Assembly: GCA_027382625.1 (NCBI GenBank) | Contig: JAJKFJ010021175.1 | Location: forward strand, 186,001-250,000 | From: Tetmemena sp. SeJ-2015 | Lineage: Eukaryota > Ciliophora > Spirotrichea > Sporadotrichida > Oxytrichidae | Length of the DNA: 64,000 nucleotides | Direction of reading: 5' to 3' | Shown here: positions 21,124-33,359 of the stretch, piece by piece | Layout of the letters: each line of letters opens with the position of its first letter | Numbering within the stretch: position 1 is the first letter of the stretch | Position numbers and translations under genes: made by a program | Notes under the pieces: generated by a model | What the model was told of the DNA's origin: nothing | What the model saw: the letters and a program-made list of their open reading frames with translations, nothing else | The model's database searches: none

Positions 21124-24100
21124 ATGGAATCAAGAAAATCAAATGGCGCCTCGAGTGAGAATGAGCATGGAGGTTTTATCTGCTTAGAAAATGAAATCTT
21201 CAATGAGGAAATGAATTATCTAGGACTACTGGAGTAAAATATTACAGGCTTTGATATTTTTCGCTATCAAGATTTGCACCGCCAAATTCTAGGCTTGATG
21301 AGATCCAAGCGCTCTGTTGACATGGTCTATTCTCTAATGGACTCAATTTTCATCACTTCAGATTTTGAGTCGATTAAAGATCCATGCGCCCAAGTAGAAT
21401 GCATCTCATTTAAACTAAAGCTTTCTCAATACGTTGCCAAATGTTAAGGATACATATTCATGACTTGTTTTCGAATTGCAAGTCTTCAATTGCAGGAAAG
21501 CTAACTTACTTCTGTCTTCTCAATCCAAGAACCCTTAATGCGATTGATTACTACCTCACTGTCCCATTCTATGAGAAATTTCTACTGGCTCGAGGCTGGT
21601 ACTATCTATGCTTAACACAGAGGAAGGAATTTACCTATGAAAATATCGAGAAGTTGATGAGCTCCAGGGCGAGTGGAGCCCCTATGAATACAACTATGGA
21701 GCTTATTAAATCTGATTTGAACGTGTGTTTAGCGAAGATAGCCTATAAAAATGAAAATCTACCTCACTAAAATAAAAAGGCTTATTTAAACAAACTTAAA
21801 CAGGCTTTCAAGTTTGAATCAGACCAAGATTTCATCACATTTTATCATGGCTAAACCGGCTAAAAGGATATACCCTTCTTTGAAGTTAGATGTTTGCAAG
21901 AGCTTGTAAGAAAGCTAGGCTTTGGCAGAAGATACATTCTAGAAAAAATTATGAAGATTATGAGTCCCGCTAAAACCATCACTTAGTATGACATCAAGAA
22001 CTATTTCTCAAACAATTTTCTCAATAAGAAAGGATAGGTAATCAACAAGAAGACTGCGCAATTTCGATCAAGCCTTGAATTCATCAACAAAGAGATTAAG
22101 AAATCATCCCAACCAAACCAGTCAGATTTTGTAGTGGGCTTCTTAGAGCTATACAAATATGCAAGTTAATAGCTTGATGAGAAACCTGATCAGTTATCAA
22201 AGCAAAACATTCTGATCCAATTCATCCTGTCTGTTGAGTATTTGATAAAGTTCAATTTGGTAGAAGATTAATATTTCAAGAGCGCTGTTATCATGATGGT
22301 TATTTATGTCTTGAAGCAGGGCATAGAAAATGCAGATCTAGTGGAGCATTCTATCTTTTCCATGTAATTAATCTTGAATGCGATAGGATTACAGCTTTCA
22401 TTGCCATACTTGAATAGGTTTTTAGCTTTAGCAGTATAGGCTTATCTAAAATTCCCAGAAAAATCAAAGGGGAAGGTGAAGAAATATACTTCAAAGATTC
22501 TAGAGTTCTACATCAAACAAAAGACTAGCATGTCTTCAGCTTACTACAAGGATCTCCAGTTTCTTCATCTGCAACAAGTTCAAAGTGCCTTCGATAAAAC
22601 TGTAGACATTATCACTGCTAGCATATACAGCGACGAAGACAAAGTAGCAGAAAATTTGCTCTATCTTATTTCTCAGATCAAGACTGGTAACATGGATATT
22701 AGGCTATTGAATGTATACTACATTCTTGAGCTTTTCGAGTCGCAAGATCATGACGAAGTCAGAAAAGTGTTGCTCCGACCAGAAATTTTGAAATATCTGT
22801 ACCTCTAGATTATAGGATGTGAGAAAGACTTCAAGACTCCAAAAGGACTTATGCATTTACTGTACTGTGGAAAAGTAGTTGCAGCTATAGGATTATGCTA
22901 ACCCTTTGTAAATGATGTCACTAGGTTGAAGGCTACAAATCAGCAAACTCTGATGGGAGAATTAGAACCTACTCGAACAAATGAAGATACTGATCTTAGT
23001 ATTTTAAGAAGTGATTTTTATAATCCTTTAACGAAATATGAAATACAAAGATAAAGAAAAGAACCAGCAAAATGGGCAGGACAATATACTTGAAATATTG
23101 GCGGTCCCATCATTGAAAAATCTTTAGATAGAAAGAGATAATATTCTCAAATTTGCTGACTAGCTTCAAGTCATAATAAGTCAATTATGTAACATAAGCG
23201 ATCAGAAGCCTCAGTCATTTTATTACTCTCTGTATTTGATAGAGAAGTTTAAAAATAGGTACTAGCTTTTGAATGATAAAAACTTAGACCAGAATAGAAG
23301 AGATACTTTAGTCTCTCTGCTTGAAAAGTAAGATATCCAAGCTGAAACTATCATCAAATTCAATTATCGTGTTTTCAAAGAAGTGAAAGAGATTAACTAT
23401 TGCGAGAAAAACAACTAATGGATGCTTAAGTATTTCTGCCGCTATCTAATTGGTCAAGTCTAAGATCAAGATTGGAATCAGCTTTTACACATTTGCCTTC
23501 CAGTAATACTGAACAACGAGGCTTTCCTCTAGATGATACTTCCTTACTTAGTGTACTTTGCAATTCGTTACAACAAAGACAATAAGGAACTAGTTGAAAA
23601 AATAGGCCACTTTTTCAACTTTATTTTTTCCTCAGATATCACTTCTCACATATAACCAATTCTACAAGTTCAGGACTTCTTGAAGATATGTCTCAACTAG
23701 GATAAGAAAATTTTCAAGAGCTTTATTGAGAATGATACTAGGTTCAAATACGTTGAAAAGCTGTTCTGCGTAGAATTGGACGTAAGCAAAATCAAGGATT
23801 AAAATGTTCAAAATTTCGTAAAGGTGGTTGAGGCAAATCCATATGTCAGATACTCCTTTTTGTCTGTCAAAAAGATAAAAGACCTATTGACATTGATTGA
23901 CAAGTAAAAGCGAATTAAAGCTGCTCAGCTCATAAAAAATTACTAGCGTTGCATTTATAGTTTCGAAGATCACTACAGAGCTCAAAATGCATCAGCTAAT
24001 ACATCAGGAAAATCTTTCATAGAAGTTCTAAATGAGGATACATATGAAATAGTAAACCTTAATCGAGCACTTAATAGAGAAGATTTTGACAAAGGGATGT

Positions 24101-27100
24101 TCAACAATATCATATTAAGTCCTAAAACAGCAATTGAAGAGAAAACATAGGGCGAGTTACAGACTGTAGCTGAAAAACAGCATGAGAATGTAGATCTAAA
24201 GAAGAGAGAAATTCAACTAATGTAGGAAAACTTTGATCAAGTTATCGAACAATTGGTTATGATTCAGTATTGGAAGAATAATGACTTTGAGAGATTAATA
24301 GAGTGGGCCTCTCCTATCAATTTCAATGATTTCAACTCATAATTAATCTTCCTCAAAATAGAATCTGACAAAAACATTGAGAGATTTGAAATGCTCATCT
24401 GCCTTTTTGCAGCTGAGTATTATAAAGGATTGAAATGCATGCTTCAAAATGAGGACACCTTTGAGAATCCAGGATACCTGTAGGCAATGGAGAATGTGCA
24501 ACAGTTATTAAAGTTCTTGTATTGTGAGTTCGTTATTGATTTGAATGAAGCTCATGGAGAAAGGGCTTACCAGTACAAGCTTTTCTTGCATATTCTTTAT
24601 GAGTTAGATTCAGCTGTTCATTATTTCAAGGATGTGTTTATGAAAGAGCGAGACAAGATCCAAGAAATTCTGAAGAGAGAAGTAAATAGAGAGAAGAGGA
24701 GATTCGAGAAAATCTATTATGACTTTGACATGAACTTGTACTTTGAGAAATTTCTCTCTTGGCTTGAAGAAAGATCTTCTATGATTTAAAGTTAACACGA
24801 GGCCCTTAAACTTATCTACTACTGCAGAAAAATGATCTTTAAGATGTTTGACAGAGAAAATGAGTACGCCTTCTACTTGATGAGACTAGCTAAGATTTAT
24901 AGAAAGACAAGCACTGATGTCTTGATGACTCATAATTTGTTCAGAGATTGTGAGTAGTTCAGCCATAAGATCATAGACTTTGAGTACGAATACGCAAAGT
25001 ATAAGCTCAAGACTCAAAACCCGAATGATGCCTACTCTTATCTCATCCACAAGCTTGAAATTATTAAACAAAAATGTGACGAGATGTACAAGGCTACAAA
25101 GCTTCAGTGGATGCCGAAGAGAATCTACGAAAAAGCCTACTTTATGAGCGTTGAACTGATTGTGCAAATTGATCCTAGCAACTCTTAGAATTTAAAGAAG
25201 TATGACGATTTCATTAAGAGCATAAATAAAAACCAGTGGGAGAAGCCAGTCTTCAGATATGCACAATACTTAGATGAGCTAGACATAAAACAGTAAGGGA
25301 CGTAAAACTCAAATGGTAATTCCAATAGTAATAGTAATAACAATAATAATCACAATGCTGGCGACTCTGACCCTAAAAAGAGAATCATTTAGAAAATTTT
25401 CTACTACGTGAATAGTCTGAAGCATGGCCATAAGTATATTTGGCAGAGTTTCCCAAGAGCTCTGGAGCTCTGGTTTGACTATAATGAAAAAGAAAAAGAG
25501 TTAGATAAAATCAACAACTTCATGAAGCAAGAGCTCAACAAGCTAGAGCTATTCAAAATTGCTTCAGTCCTCTAAATTCTTCTTTCAAGATTTGGTCACC
25601 CAAATGAGCCTGTTAGAGATATCATAATGGCACTGCTCTGTAAACTTGCTTGTGAATACCCAGGGTAGAGCGCATGGTGGATTTATCAGTTCTTCTACTT
25701 TGAATCAGATACACAAAACGCCGCTAATTAGAATAGAAGGTAGAATCAGAATCTAAAGATGCAAAGCATATCTAGAAAAGAGTTCTCACAGAAATTGTTG
25801 GCTCAAATATCAAATATGAGCAATGAGTCTTTTAAGCAAATCACTGAGGGAGAAAGAATATTCCTTGAATTGAAAAAGCTCTCAGAAAAGTAGCCATCAC
25901 AGCCCACACAAACTACAATGGAGATGTGCCCTTATCTTCAGAAAGTAGAAAAATCAACCTACGTTATGCCAATCTAAGAGAATCTGACTCCTTAAATTCC
26001 AAGCAAAGACTATCTTTTCGACTTTATCCAGACTTGTATTGCTCAGACAACACTTCCAGTGAATTCATTGAATCCGAGAAATGCAGACATCTCGAAGCTT
26101 TATTCAAACTTTGAGGCCATGGCAGAGCGAGAAAGAGAGATGCAATAAGGTGATAAGGATCCTACTGTAAACTTAAGTCATTCTAAATTCCCAGCTTACA
26201 AAGAAAAGCCTGTGTACATTTAAGGATTTCTTCCAGATGCTACATTAATGTGTTCAAAGGAGAAGCCCAAGAAGATCGGAATCATCGGAACTAACAAAAG
26301 GGTTTACAATTTCTTGCTAAAATGCGACAAGTATGGAGACTTAAGGAAGGAACAGAGATTCATAGAATTCGCTTAACTCTGCAACAAAATGCTTGAAAAT
26401 GATGTTGAAAGCAGAAAGAGAAATCTAACTCTGAGGACAAATGCAATCGTACCTCTAAGTAGGAATAGTGGTCTCATTGAGTGGATTCAAAATACTAGCA
26501 CTCTCAAGTCTATAGTCGGAGAATGCTGGAAGAAGAACAACATCAAGGGAGAGATGAATGAGATTAAGTAAAAAGCAACAGCATTGAAAAAGGGTGAAAC
26601 GCATTACGAGATTTGGAACATTTTGAAAGAAGAGATAAAACCTGTCCTTGGCTCTTGGATGCTCGATACCTTCCCCAACCCTCTGATCTGGTATGAGGCA
26701 AGAATGAACTTCATTAGAACTACTGCTATTTGGTCGATCATTGGATACATCATTGGGCTTGGAGACAGACATGGAGACAATATCTTGATCCACAATCACA
26801 CTGGTGAGGTGACTCATGTAGATTTCGATTGCATTTTTGAGAAGGGAGCCAAGCTCAAGATCCCTGAAATAGTGCCCTTCCGTCTCACTTAAAACATAAT
26901 CGACGCTTTTGGAATATTTAAGGAAAAAGGAGTCTTCCAAAGCACTTGCGAAGTGGTTCTCACTGTATTGAGAAGGAATCAAAAGAACATAATTTCTTTC
27001 CTTGAGTCCTTCATCCACGACCCACTTATTGAAAGTCAGAATAACATCAAGGTTGAGATAAAGCAAGCACTAGAGGTAATAAATCGCAAGTTGCTTGGTC

Positions 27101-27222
27101 AAATGAATGGAGACAAGGCAGGGAGCGTTACTATTGAAGACTAAGTCAAGGCAGTAATTTGGTAGGCACTTAATGATGAGGCACTCTAAAAAATGTATAT
27201 AGGATGGATGCCTTGGTTATGA
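21124..27222 (+). CDS. ATR: ATR checkpoint kinase (PIKK family)
   Basis: ATR senses RPA-coated single-stranded DNA and activates the replication checkpoint. The product is about 2,000 residues. The N-terminal three-quarters is helical repeat (HEAT/FAT) sequence with an Asn-rich insert near 25320. The kinase domain shows IGIIGTNKRVYNFLLK (26277), the catalytic loop GLGDRHGDNILI (26760-26795), HVDFDCIFEKG (26818), PEIVPFRLTQN (26862), and a C-terminal FATC motif MYIGWMPWL ending at TGA 27220-27222. FRLT and the FATC wording place it with ATR/Mec1 rather than ATM or TOR. It is nearly uninterrupted: one 14-bp IES (21475-21488) and a 7-bp repeat (23033-23039) explain the only two frame breaks. Confidence 0.95.
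21475..21488 (+). other. Very short IES in ATR, pointer ATTGCA
   Basis: 14 bp between ATTGCA repeats (21475-21480 and 21489-21494): an 8-bp body plus the 6-bp pointer. Removal joins MTCFRIA to GKLTYFCLL and keeps the frame for the next 1.5 kb. Without it the upstream frame runs into TGA. Confidence 0.75.
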
Positions 27223-27339
27223 TATTTAATTAAATCTATATTAATCTTCTTTTAATTTTTGGATTGTTTATCTAAACTAATTTCAAAGGTCTACTCTATA
27301 TTAAGTATAAATTAGTATAGAATAAATGATATTTTTAAT

Positions 27340-27930
27340 TAATCAAGGTCCCCGAGTCAGTGCCCTTCCATCTCACTGGAAACATCATCGACTTTTGAAT
27401 AAAAATATGATGTATTAATTCTTTTGGCCCGGCTTTTGGCAATTTACTAATGATTTTATATATAAGGTTTCTTCCATCTCTGACTATAATGTGTTCAAAT
27501 TAAACTTCGCTGTATAACAAACGAACTTGATAATAATAATAATTAGTTTAGTTATGCGATAAGGAGGGAGACTTCAGGATTTTAATTTTGTATTCATGGA
27601 ATATAACTACTTTAGCTTTAAAGTGATCCTGAGAGCAGTAATATTTGGTTCATTTTTCACAATACGAGCACCCTCAAAGTATATAGAGTTTATCATCATC
27701 AAGAATTAAGAACTGAAAAAGTTATTCTTTAAATTACTTCAAATAACTATCTGGTCTATCGTTGGATACATCATCAATAATATAATTTTATATCGCAGAT
27801 TAATTATCTAATAGTCTCCACAAAAAGGACTAAACATCTTAATCTATTTTCTAAATCATGTTAAAAAATATAAAAAATATATAATTTCTATATAAGTAAC
27901 TCTCGAAGATGTTCATAGGATGGATCCCAT
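27340..27930 (+). pseudogene. Rearranged, decayed fragment of the ATR kinase 3' end
   Basis: Short blocks closely resemble ATR exonic DNA but are degraded and out of order. The first block (27346-27405) matches ATR 26859-26915 (PEIVPFRLT region). Later blocks match earlier ATR positions in sequence: 27465-27500 with 26222-26260, 27550-27640 with 26317-26405, 27655-27690 with 26485-26520, 27749-27780 with 26727-26757, and 27905-27930 with the FATC at 27190-27213. There is no open frame. It is a partial duplicate lying 120 bp downstream of its source. Confidence 0.75.
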
Positions 27931-28150
27931 GCAAATATAAAATTATCCTTAATTCAAATTGAAACTATATAATTGTAATCACAAAATAATTACAAGACTG
28001 ATAAAGATATTTGTATTTATGTTGGCTTGATTTACAAATCGCAAAATCTACGAAATAAAAATTATAATTACTAAATTTCTTCAATTAAAACTTTACAACT
28101 TGTGATTGAGATTTTGTTTCTTTGACTCTAAGATTGAAGTGAGTTCTGAG

Positions 28151-29745
28151 ATGTTTTCTATTCCAAATTCTGAAAGCTTTGAAGATAAGCTTTGCTCTGA
28201 ACTACTATCAACCATGGATGAGAAAGTTAGGGAGATAAACTGTTCTCTCAGTGCAAACAAAGGACACCATTAACCTCTGCTGATGAAAGACCTATCCGAG
28301 TGATGACTATTGTGTTTGAGCTCTCAAAAACTAAGCCTCTTCCAACATTCATCTCAATTCTCTCACTACAAACGAGAAAGACAGATTGACCAGACAGACA
28401 AACATGGAATCAGCTATTGAAGGTGAAGATGACATTACTTTGAGTGATCATAGTGACCAAGAAATGCTCGAATCTAACGCTTCCAAACTCCAACCTCAAA
28501 ATGTTTTGAGCTCGAGGCTTAGAGATGTGACTCAAAGATAACTCATGACATAAGGTTAGACTAGCAGACCAGCCTAGAAGGTAGTCTACTGGTCTAATTT
28601 TAAGCCTTAAACTTTCTCCACTAAGCTCTCTCTCTTGGATAACAAAGCTAAGCTTATGATTCTTTTTATTTATAATCTTCTGAGTCAAGTTTTAAACTAA
28701 GGCATCTCACTTACCCCTAGCCATTTTGAGTTTTGCAAAGTTTAAATGACCTCAACTCTACTAATATTAATTTTTAAACAGGAAGCTTGCTCATAGATAG
28801 TTTCACTAATGTTGAGTTTGGGACTCACTTTCTTCTTACAAATCTTGAATAATTTTTAAATTATGCTTTTTTATTAATCTCAATCATGTGAGAAGTATGC
28901 TTCATCAGCAATAGACGCATGAAGGTATAAATACTACTCTTTATATTAAAATTCAAGATATAGAGTCTAAGTTTTCTGATTCTTCTAAGACAAATCTGGG
29001 AATCAAAACTCAACAACCTCAAGAAAAGTTTAGCTAGAAGATTTCAGCTTAACAGAAGAACTTTGACAATTTGAACTCTAAGAGAACTTCAAGCACCTCT
29101 TCTTAATTATATTTTTTTCTCCTCTGGACCTTCTATCTGTTATTAATTTTATTTTTATAAAATCAGATTCCAAGAGCAGCTCCTTTGGTGAAGATTGAAA
29201 GTTGTTAAGCCCCTTCTTTGGAAGATTCAGCCTTTGAAGATAGTTTTTAGATTGAAAAACACTCGAGAGCAAATGAGGATGGTTTCCCCTCATCATCACA
29301 CAGCTCAAGAATAGACTTTTGTATCCTCTTCTGAAAGGTCTATTTATTCTCCTATTAAATTTACTACAGCTGCTTCAAGAGTGTCAGTTATAAAGGAGAC
29401 TGACAGTGTTTCCAAAGATCAAGAGAAGCCAGAATGTCTTAAGTGAATACATCTTCAACCAAACTGAGATCATGCTTCAAAAATAATGCCACCACCACTA
29501 CTTTGAAACATGATCTGAGGGGCGTAGTCAAGATTTCTACTCACTCCAAATTATAATTTTACATTTACAAAGCTATCAAGAAACAAAGCACCAGAAGTTT
29601 CGCTCCTCAGGAATATTCAAGAACAAAAAAAATCTCAAAGAATATGCAAGTCTCCTCTCCTATCCAAAAGTCAGGTGCAATCACTAAACAAAGAGAAACA
29701 AACTCCTATAAGGCCAAAACTATTACAAGTCATCAATTTATTTAA
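28151..29745 (+). CDS. Ser/Gln-rich protein, unrecognised
   Basis: Begins near MFSIPNSESFEDKLCSE (28151) with helix LLSTMDEKVREINC. After frame changes it continues as ESAIEGEDDITLSDHSD (28404), QPQNVLSSRLRDVTQRQ, PAQKVVYWSNFKPQTF, GISLTPSHFEFCKV, SLLIDSFTNVEFGTHFLL (28785), TTLYIKIQDIESKFSD (28940), LEDSAFEDSFQIEKHS (29220), IKFTTAASRVSVIKETD (29360), and a basic C-terminus near 29600-29740. The pieces are separated by AT-rich breaks near 28690-28780, 28860-28920 and 29100-29160, probably IESs. No domain recognised; it is likely largely disordered. Confidence 0.5.
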
Positions 29746-29923
29746 TAAAAATAAAATTAGAATAGTACACATTTCATCATTTAATTAAATAACCTTAAAA
29801 TAATCATAATGGATTTAAAAGGTTAATATATTAGCCAATTAGTCATGTCATTTTTACAGAAATGACTTTTCATAAAGAAATTAAAATAATTGTTTAACTA
29901 ATAAAAATAAGCAGACTTTTAAG

Positions 29924-31075
29924 ATGAAAATAAATTTGCCATACAATATTAAGTCGCCTGATGGAAATGTGTTTGCCTTACACATTTTTTAAATCTGTTT
30001 TATTTAACCAACATCGCAGAAAAACTAGATCCCGCAAGATTCAAGTTTTCTGATTTAGAGAAGGAAGTTTTTGATAGATTCAGCAAATGCAAGTTTACGT
30101 CTATAGAAGATGTTGAGGCTATATTGATTTATTGTATTTATTGATCAAGGAGCTGAACTAATCTCATGAGCGTGTTTTGGGAAGGCCAGGTCGCTTTGGT
30201 GTCTTTGAAACAAGAGAAAGAAACTAAAGAAATATAGGTTTTAATGATTTAACTTAGTGATCTTCTGCTTTATTTAATGCATTTTGTGATTATATTTTGT
30301 GCTAAATATGTGGAAGAAATGAGCCCAAAAGACCTACGTTTCATGCTTGGCTAACTACCACACAGAAGAGAGGAGCTATCCTTTAAAGAACCTTAAGTCC
30401 AAAAATCTTAAAGAGAGGAAGCTCAAAGAGCATCCAGATGAAATGAGACAAAAGAAGTGAAGGTAGCGAAGTCAACTTAGAAAAAGCTTTTGGTACTTAG
30501 AGTAAAAGACTTTTGGGGCCCATTTTCAGAGCTTTACACTAGGAGATCAAGAAAGAAATGCTTACTCCCAATTTAAAGCAATTTCAAAAAAATAGATAAC
30601 ATCAAATTATTACTATTGAATCTAATGGAGCGCTCAAATTAAGAGGAGGAGGATGATGATGCACTAGAAGAAGAAATTCTTTCGCCTGAAGAGTCTAATA
30701 AAAAGAGTAATGCTTATAAGTTTTTTAATCTAAAGGATGCTTGTAAAACTTTTTGGACTACCGAGAGAAGGAGGATATTTATTATAGTTTATTTTTTAGG
30801 ACACTTTGATGAAGACCAAACTTGAAAATCAGAAAGATGGCAGGTTTCCCCCTTGTGGAATGAACAGAGCAGATCAACACTAGATAAGAAATGAATCAAA
30901 GAAGATGAGAGTGTTCTATATGTTTCAGCGGATCTGGTATAAGCACCATATTATGATCGATGGAATTTAAAATTAAGAAAGCTTCACTGAAATTATTTGG
31001 TCTTTGCAAGTTGAAACTTTGAAGTACTGCATGCTATTTGGACTGTTTTCCTCTTGAGATTTTGTTATATTTAGC
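29924..31075 (+). CDS. Unrecognised acidic protein
   Basis: ATG 29924 gives MKINLPYNIKSPDGNVFAL. After a 40-60 bp AT-rich break it reads NIAEKLDPARFKFSDLEKEV and CKFTSIEDVEAILIY (to 30140). Later pieces are YVEEMSPKDLRFMLGQLPHR near 30310, LLVLRVKDFWGPFSELY near 30490, MERSNQEEEDDDALEEE near 30630, NKKSNAYKFFNLKDACKTFW, and ESVLYVSADLVQAPYYD near 30915. The frame changes match neighbouring genes. I recognise no domain. The end is approximate. Confidence 0.45.
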
Positions 31076-31289
31076 TTTGAAAATAATTCAAGAATAGTTT
31101 TAATTTCTAACTCAGTTCATGCTATTTTTAATTCTCCTTTTTTTTGCTGAAAATTAGGCTTATAATTCTTCTATTTTTATTTATGCCTTTTCTTTAAGTA
31201 TTTTTCCATTGTTTTTGAAATCAGATGAAATGATAATATAGATTGAAGTTGTTATAGTTTTAATTTAATTTCCTAGCTTTTTTTTGAAA

Positions 31290-33110
31290 ACTTGTAAACT
31301 GATCTAGAGACTGATGCAGAATCGCAACCTCGAAAAACCAAATTCAGTAGTATGTTAATCACTTCTTTCATGATTTAGGATAAGACTCAGTAAGTAAAGA
31401 GAGATTAGAGAAACTACTCAAGCAGTCAAGTTCAGTCTCCAACTTCCTCCAAGTCACTCAATTCTGTCATCTAAGGACCCGCTAGGATGAGAACTTAGCA
31501 GCAGCCTGATTTATAAAATATTTCTTACATTAGTTAAATTATAGGATCTCAAACCAGAGAACGCAACTCTTTCTCAAACAAACTTAAAGAGTCTCAGATA
31601 AAACACAGAGCCCTTTGAGTACTTTCCAGTGTAACTTTTTTCTCATATGATAATTAGATTTAGAAACTCAAATCTATCAGCTGAACAAACTTTTTCTCCC
31701 TCAGTTTATTCCTCATCAACATGTCAAGATTGAGTCTTAGCAAAATTAAGAAATGATTGATGAGGAGAGTCTATTTAAACCCTTCAAATAATAAGAATAA
31801 TGCTTCATAAAGAATATATGGTAACTTAAATAACAATTTCTAAAACTTTTAAGTAAGGAAAGCTATTTTAATTAAAATGCATTAGATTCTCTTCGCTTGA
31901 GAGAGAAACTAGCATCAGAAACTAAATCTTTGAATTATTTGGTGAATGGCAAAGTGAAATTCAGTCCTAGGAGTAGCTCTGCAATAATTTGATAAATTTC
32001 TTTCTCTCCAAACAGAATCTTCAAGATCCAGCCAGTTGTAAGTTTAATAACTCTAAAGAAAAATTGTTCCCTAATTTTGAGTATAGTGACAAAGTATGAG
32101 AAGATTCGTTCTGCTGTTTTGGAGATGGCGAAAACTCGAAGGAGTGAACTGAGCTAACTAAACTTCACGCTGAACTTATTATTGACTTCAGAGTCTTAAC
32201 TTTCTCACTTTTACTTCTTTGCTTTTCAAGATAGATTTCAGAAACTCTAAGCATTTTCAAACACCTTGCCCCTCGAATCCTGGAAGTAGGAAAAGTAGAA
32301 TCCTGCTTCTAAAGTTTCTTAGCCTGCTCCAGCTTAAGATATGCGAGGATAATCTTCTGAGAATGAAAGGTTGAAACTCAAAAGAAACTGGCGCCAATCT
32401 ACTGCTTCTTCTTTGGAAGAACCAGCTCCAAGAGTTTATCAGTGCGAAGATACAAAGCAGATACTTTCACCTATGGAGTTAGAGAACCAAGAGTATGCCT
32501 TTATAATTATTATCTGCTTAATGCTCTCAGGAAGATCATATTTTATATTGATCTTCAAAGCCAAACAGTAGACTGCCAATTTGAGAGAGAATAATATTTT
32601 GTAATTTCAAAAAGAATTCTTAGTATGAGGCTCTTATATAAGACAAAAGGTATCTTGACCAAGAAGGAGGATGAGATCTCATCACAAAAAAGGTGCGCTA
32701 AAAGTTTAGAATCTAAGCCTCCCCAAGCTAAGATATAGTATCGTGTGTAGTTCAAACCAGATAATGAGATCTTCGAAGTTCCTCGTTTTTCGAGCAACAA
32801 CTTATTTAAATTCATTAAATGTTAAAACTTAGACTACTACACCAAAGGCTCACCCGAGAGAGTGAGTGAAAGTGATGAGTCCTCCTCAATAGATACTTAA
32901 ACTTTCTCGTCCCTACATCAAGGAGTAAAAGTGAGAGATTTAGATGATGGATCTTAAAAACTGCGGGAGCATCCCAAGTCACCTCATTTTACTTTCAGAT
33001 AAGAGTCAGAAGATAGTGGAGAGGAATCTGAGCTCATAAAAACTAAAAATTATCCAATAGCATATAAAACAGTATTATAAATTAAAGTTTCTTAAAACAG
33101 ATAGAATCAA
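31290..33110 (+). CDS. Long Ser-rich protein, unrecognised
   Basis: Pieces in order: LETDAESQPRKTKFSSM (31300), QVQSPTSSKSLNSVIQGP (31430), ERNSFSNKLKESQIK (31560), KYEKIRSAVLEMAKTRRSE (32090), PLESWKQEKQNPASKVSQP (32270), ASSLEEPAPRVYQCEDTKQ (32405), then the longest and best piece from about 32650 to 33050 with IQYRVQFKPDNEIFEVPRF, YYTKGSPERVSESDES and HPKSPHFTFRQESEDSG. Composition is S/P/Q-rich and mostly disordered. The IES borders were not resolved. A small folded segment around VQFKPDNEIFEV is possible. No family recognised. Confidence 0.5.
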
Positions 33111-33359
33111 AAATACATAATATATTAACCAATTTAAATTTAAGTTGAGACTGTATTTTTATATTTTCTTATAATTTCTATACTAAATATTTCATAGAGA
33201 GATTTAAACAACCTAGTTTGAAAAGGAGATGTGACAAGCCACTTGATTTAGGAATATAATTAATTAAATAGTGAATATAGATTTCCAAGCATGGGATAGG
33301 AAGCCCACAATCTTAAAATTATAATCAAAAATTTAAAATAAGATTATATATCTCTTAGA

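Noticed and set aside
26455..27066. 203-codon minus-strand frame across the ATR kinase domain
   Set aside because: It is a shadow of the ATR coding frame, which carries all PIKK motifs.
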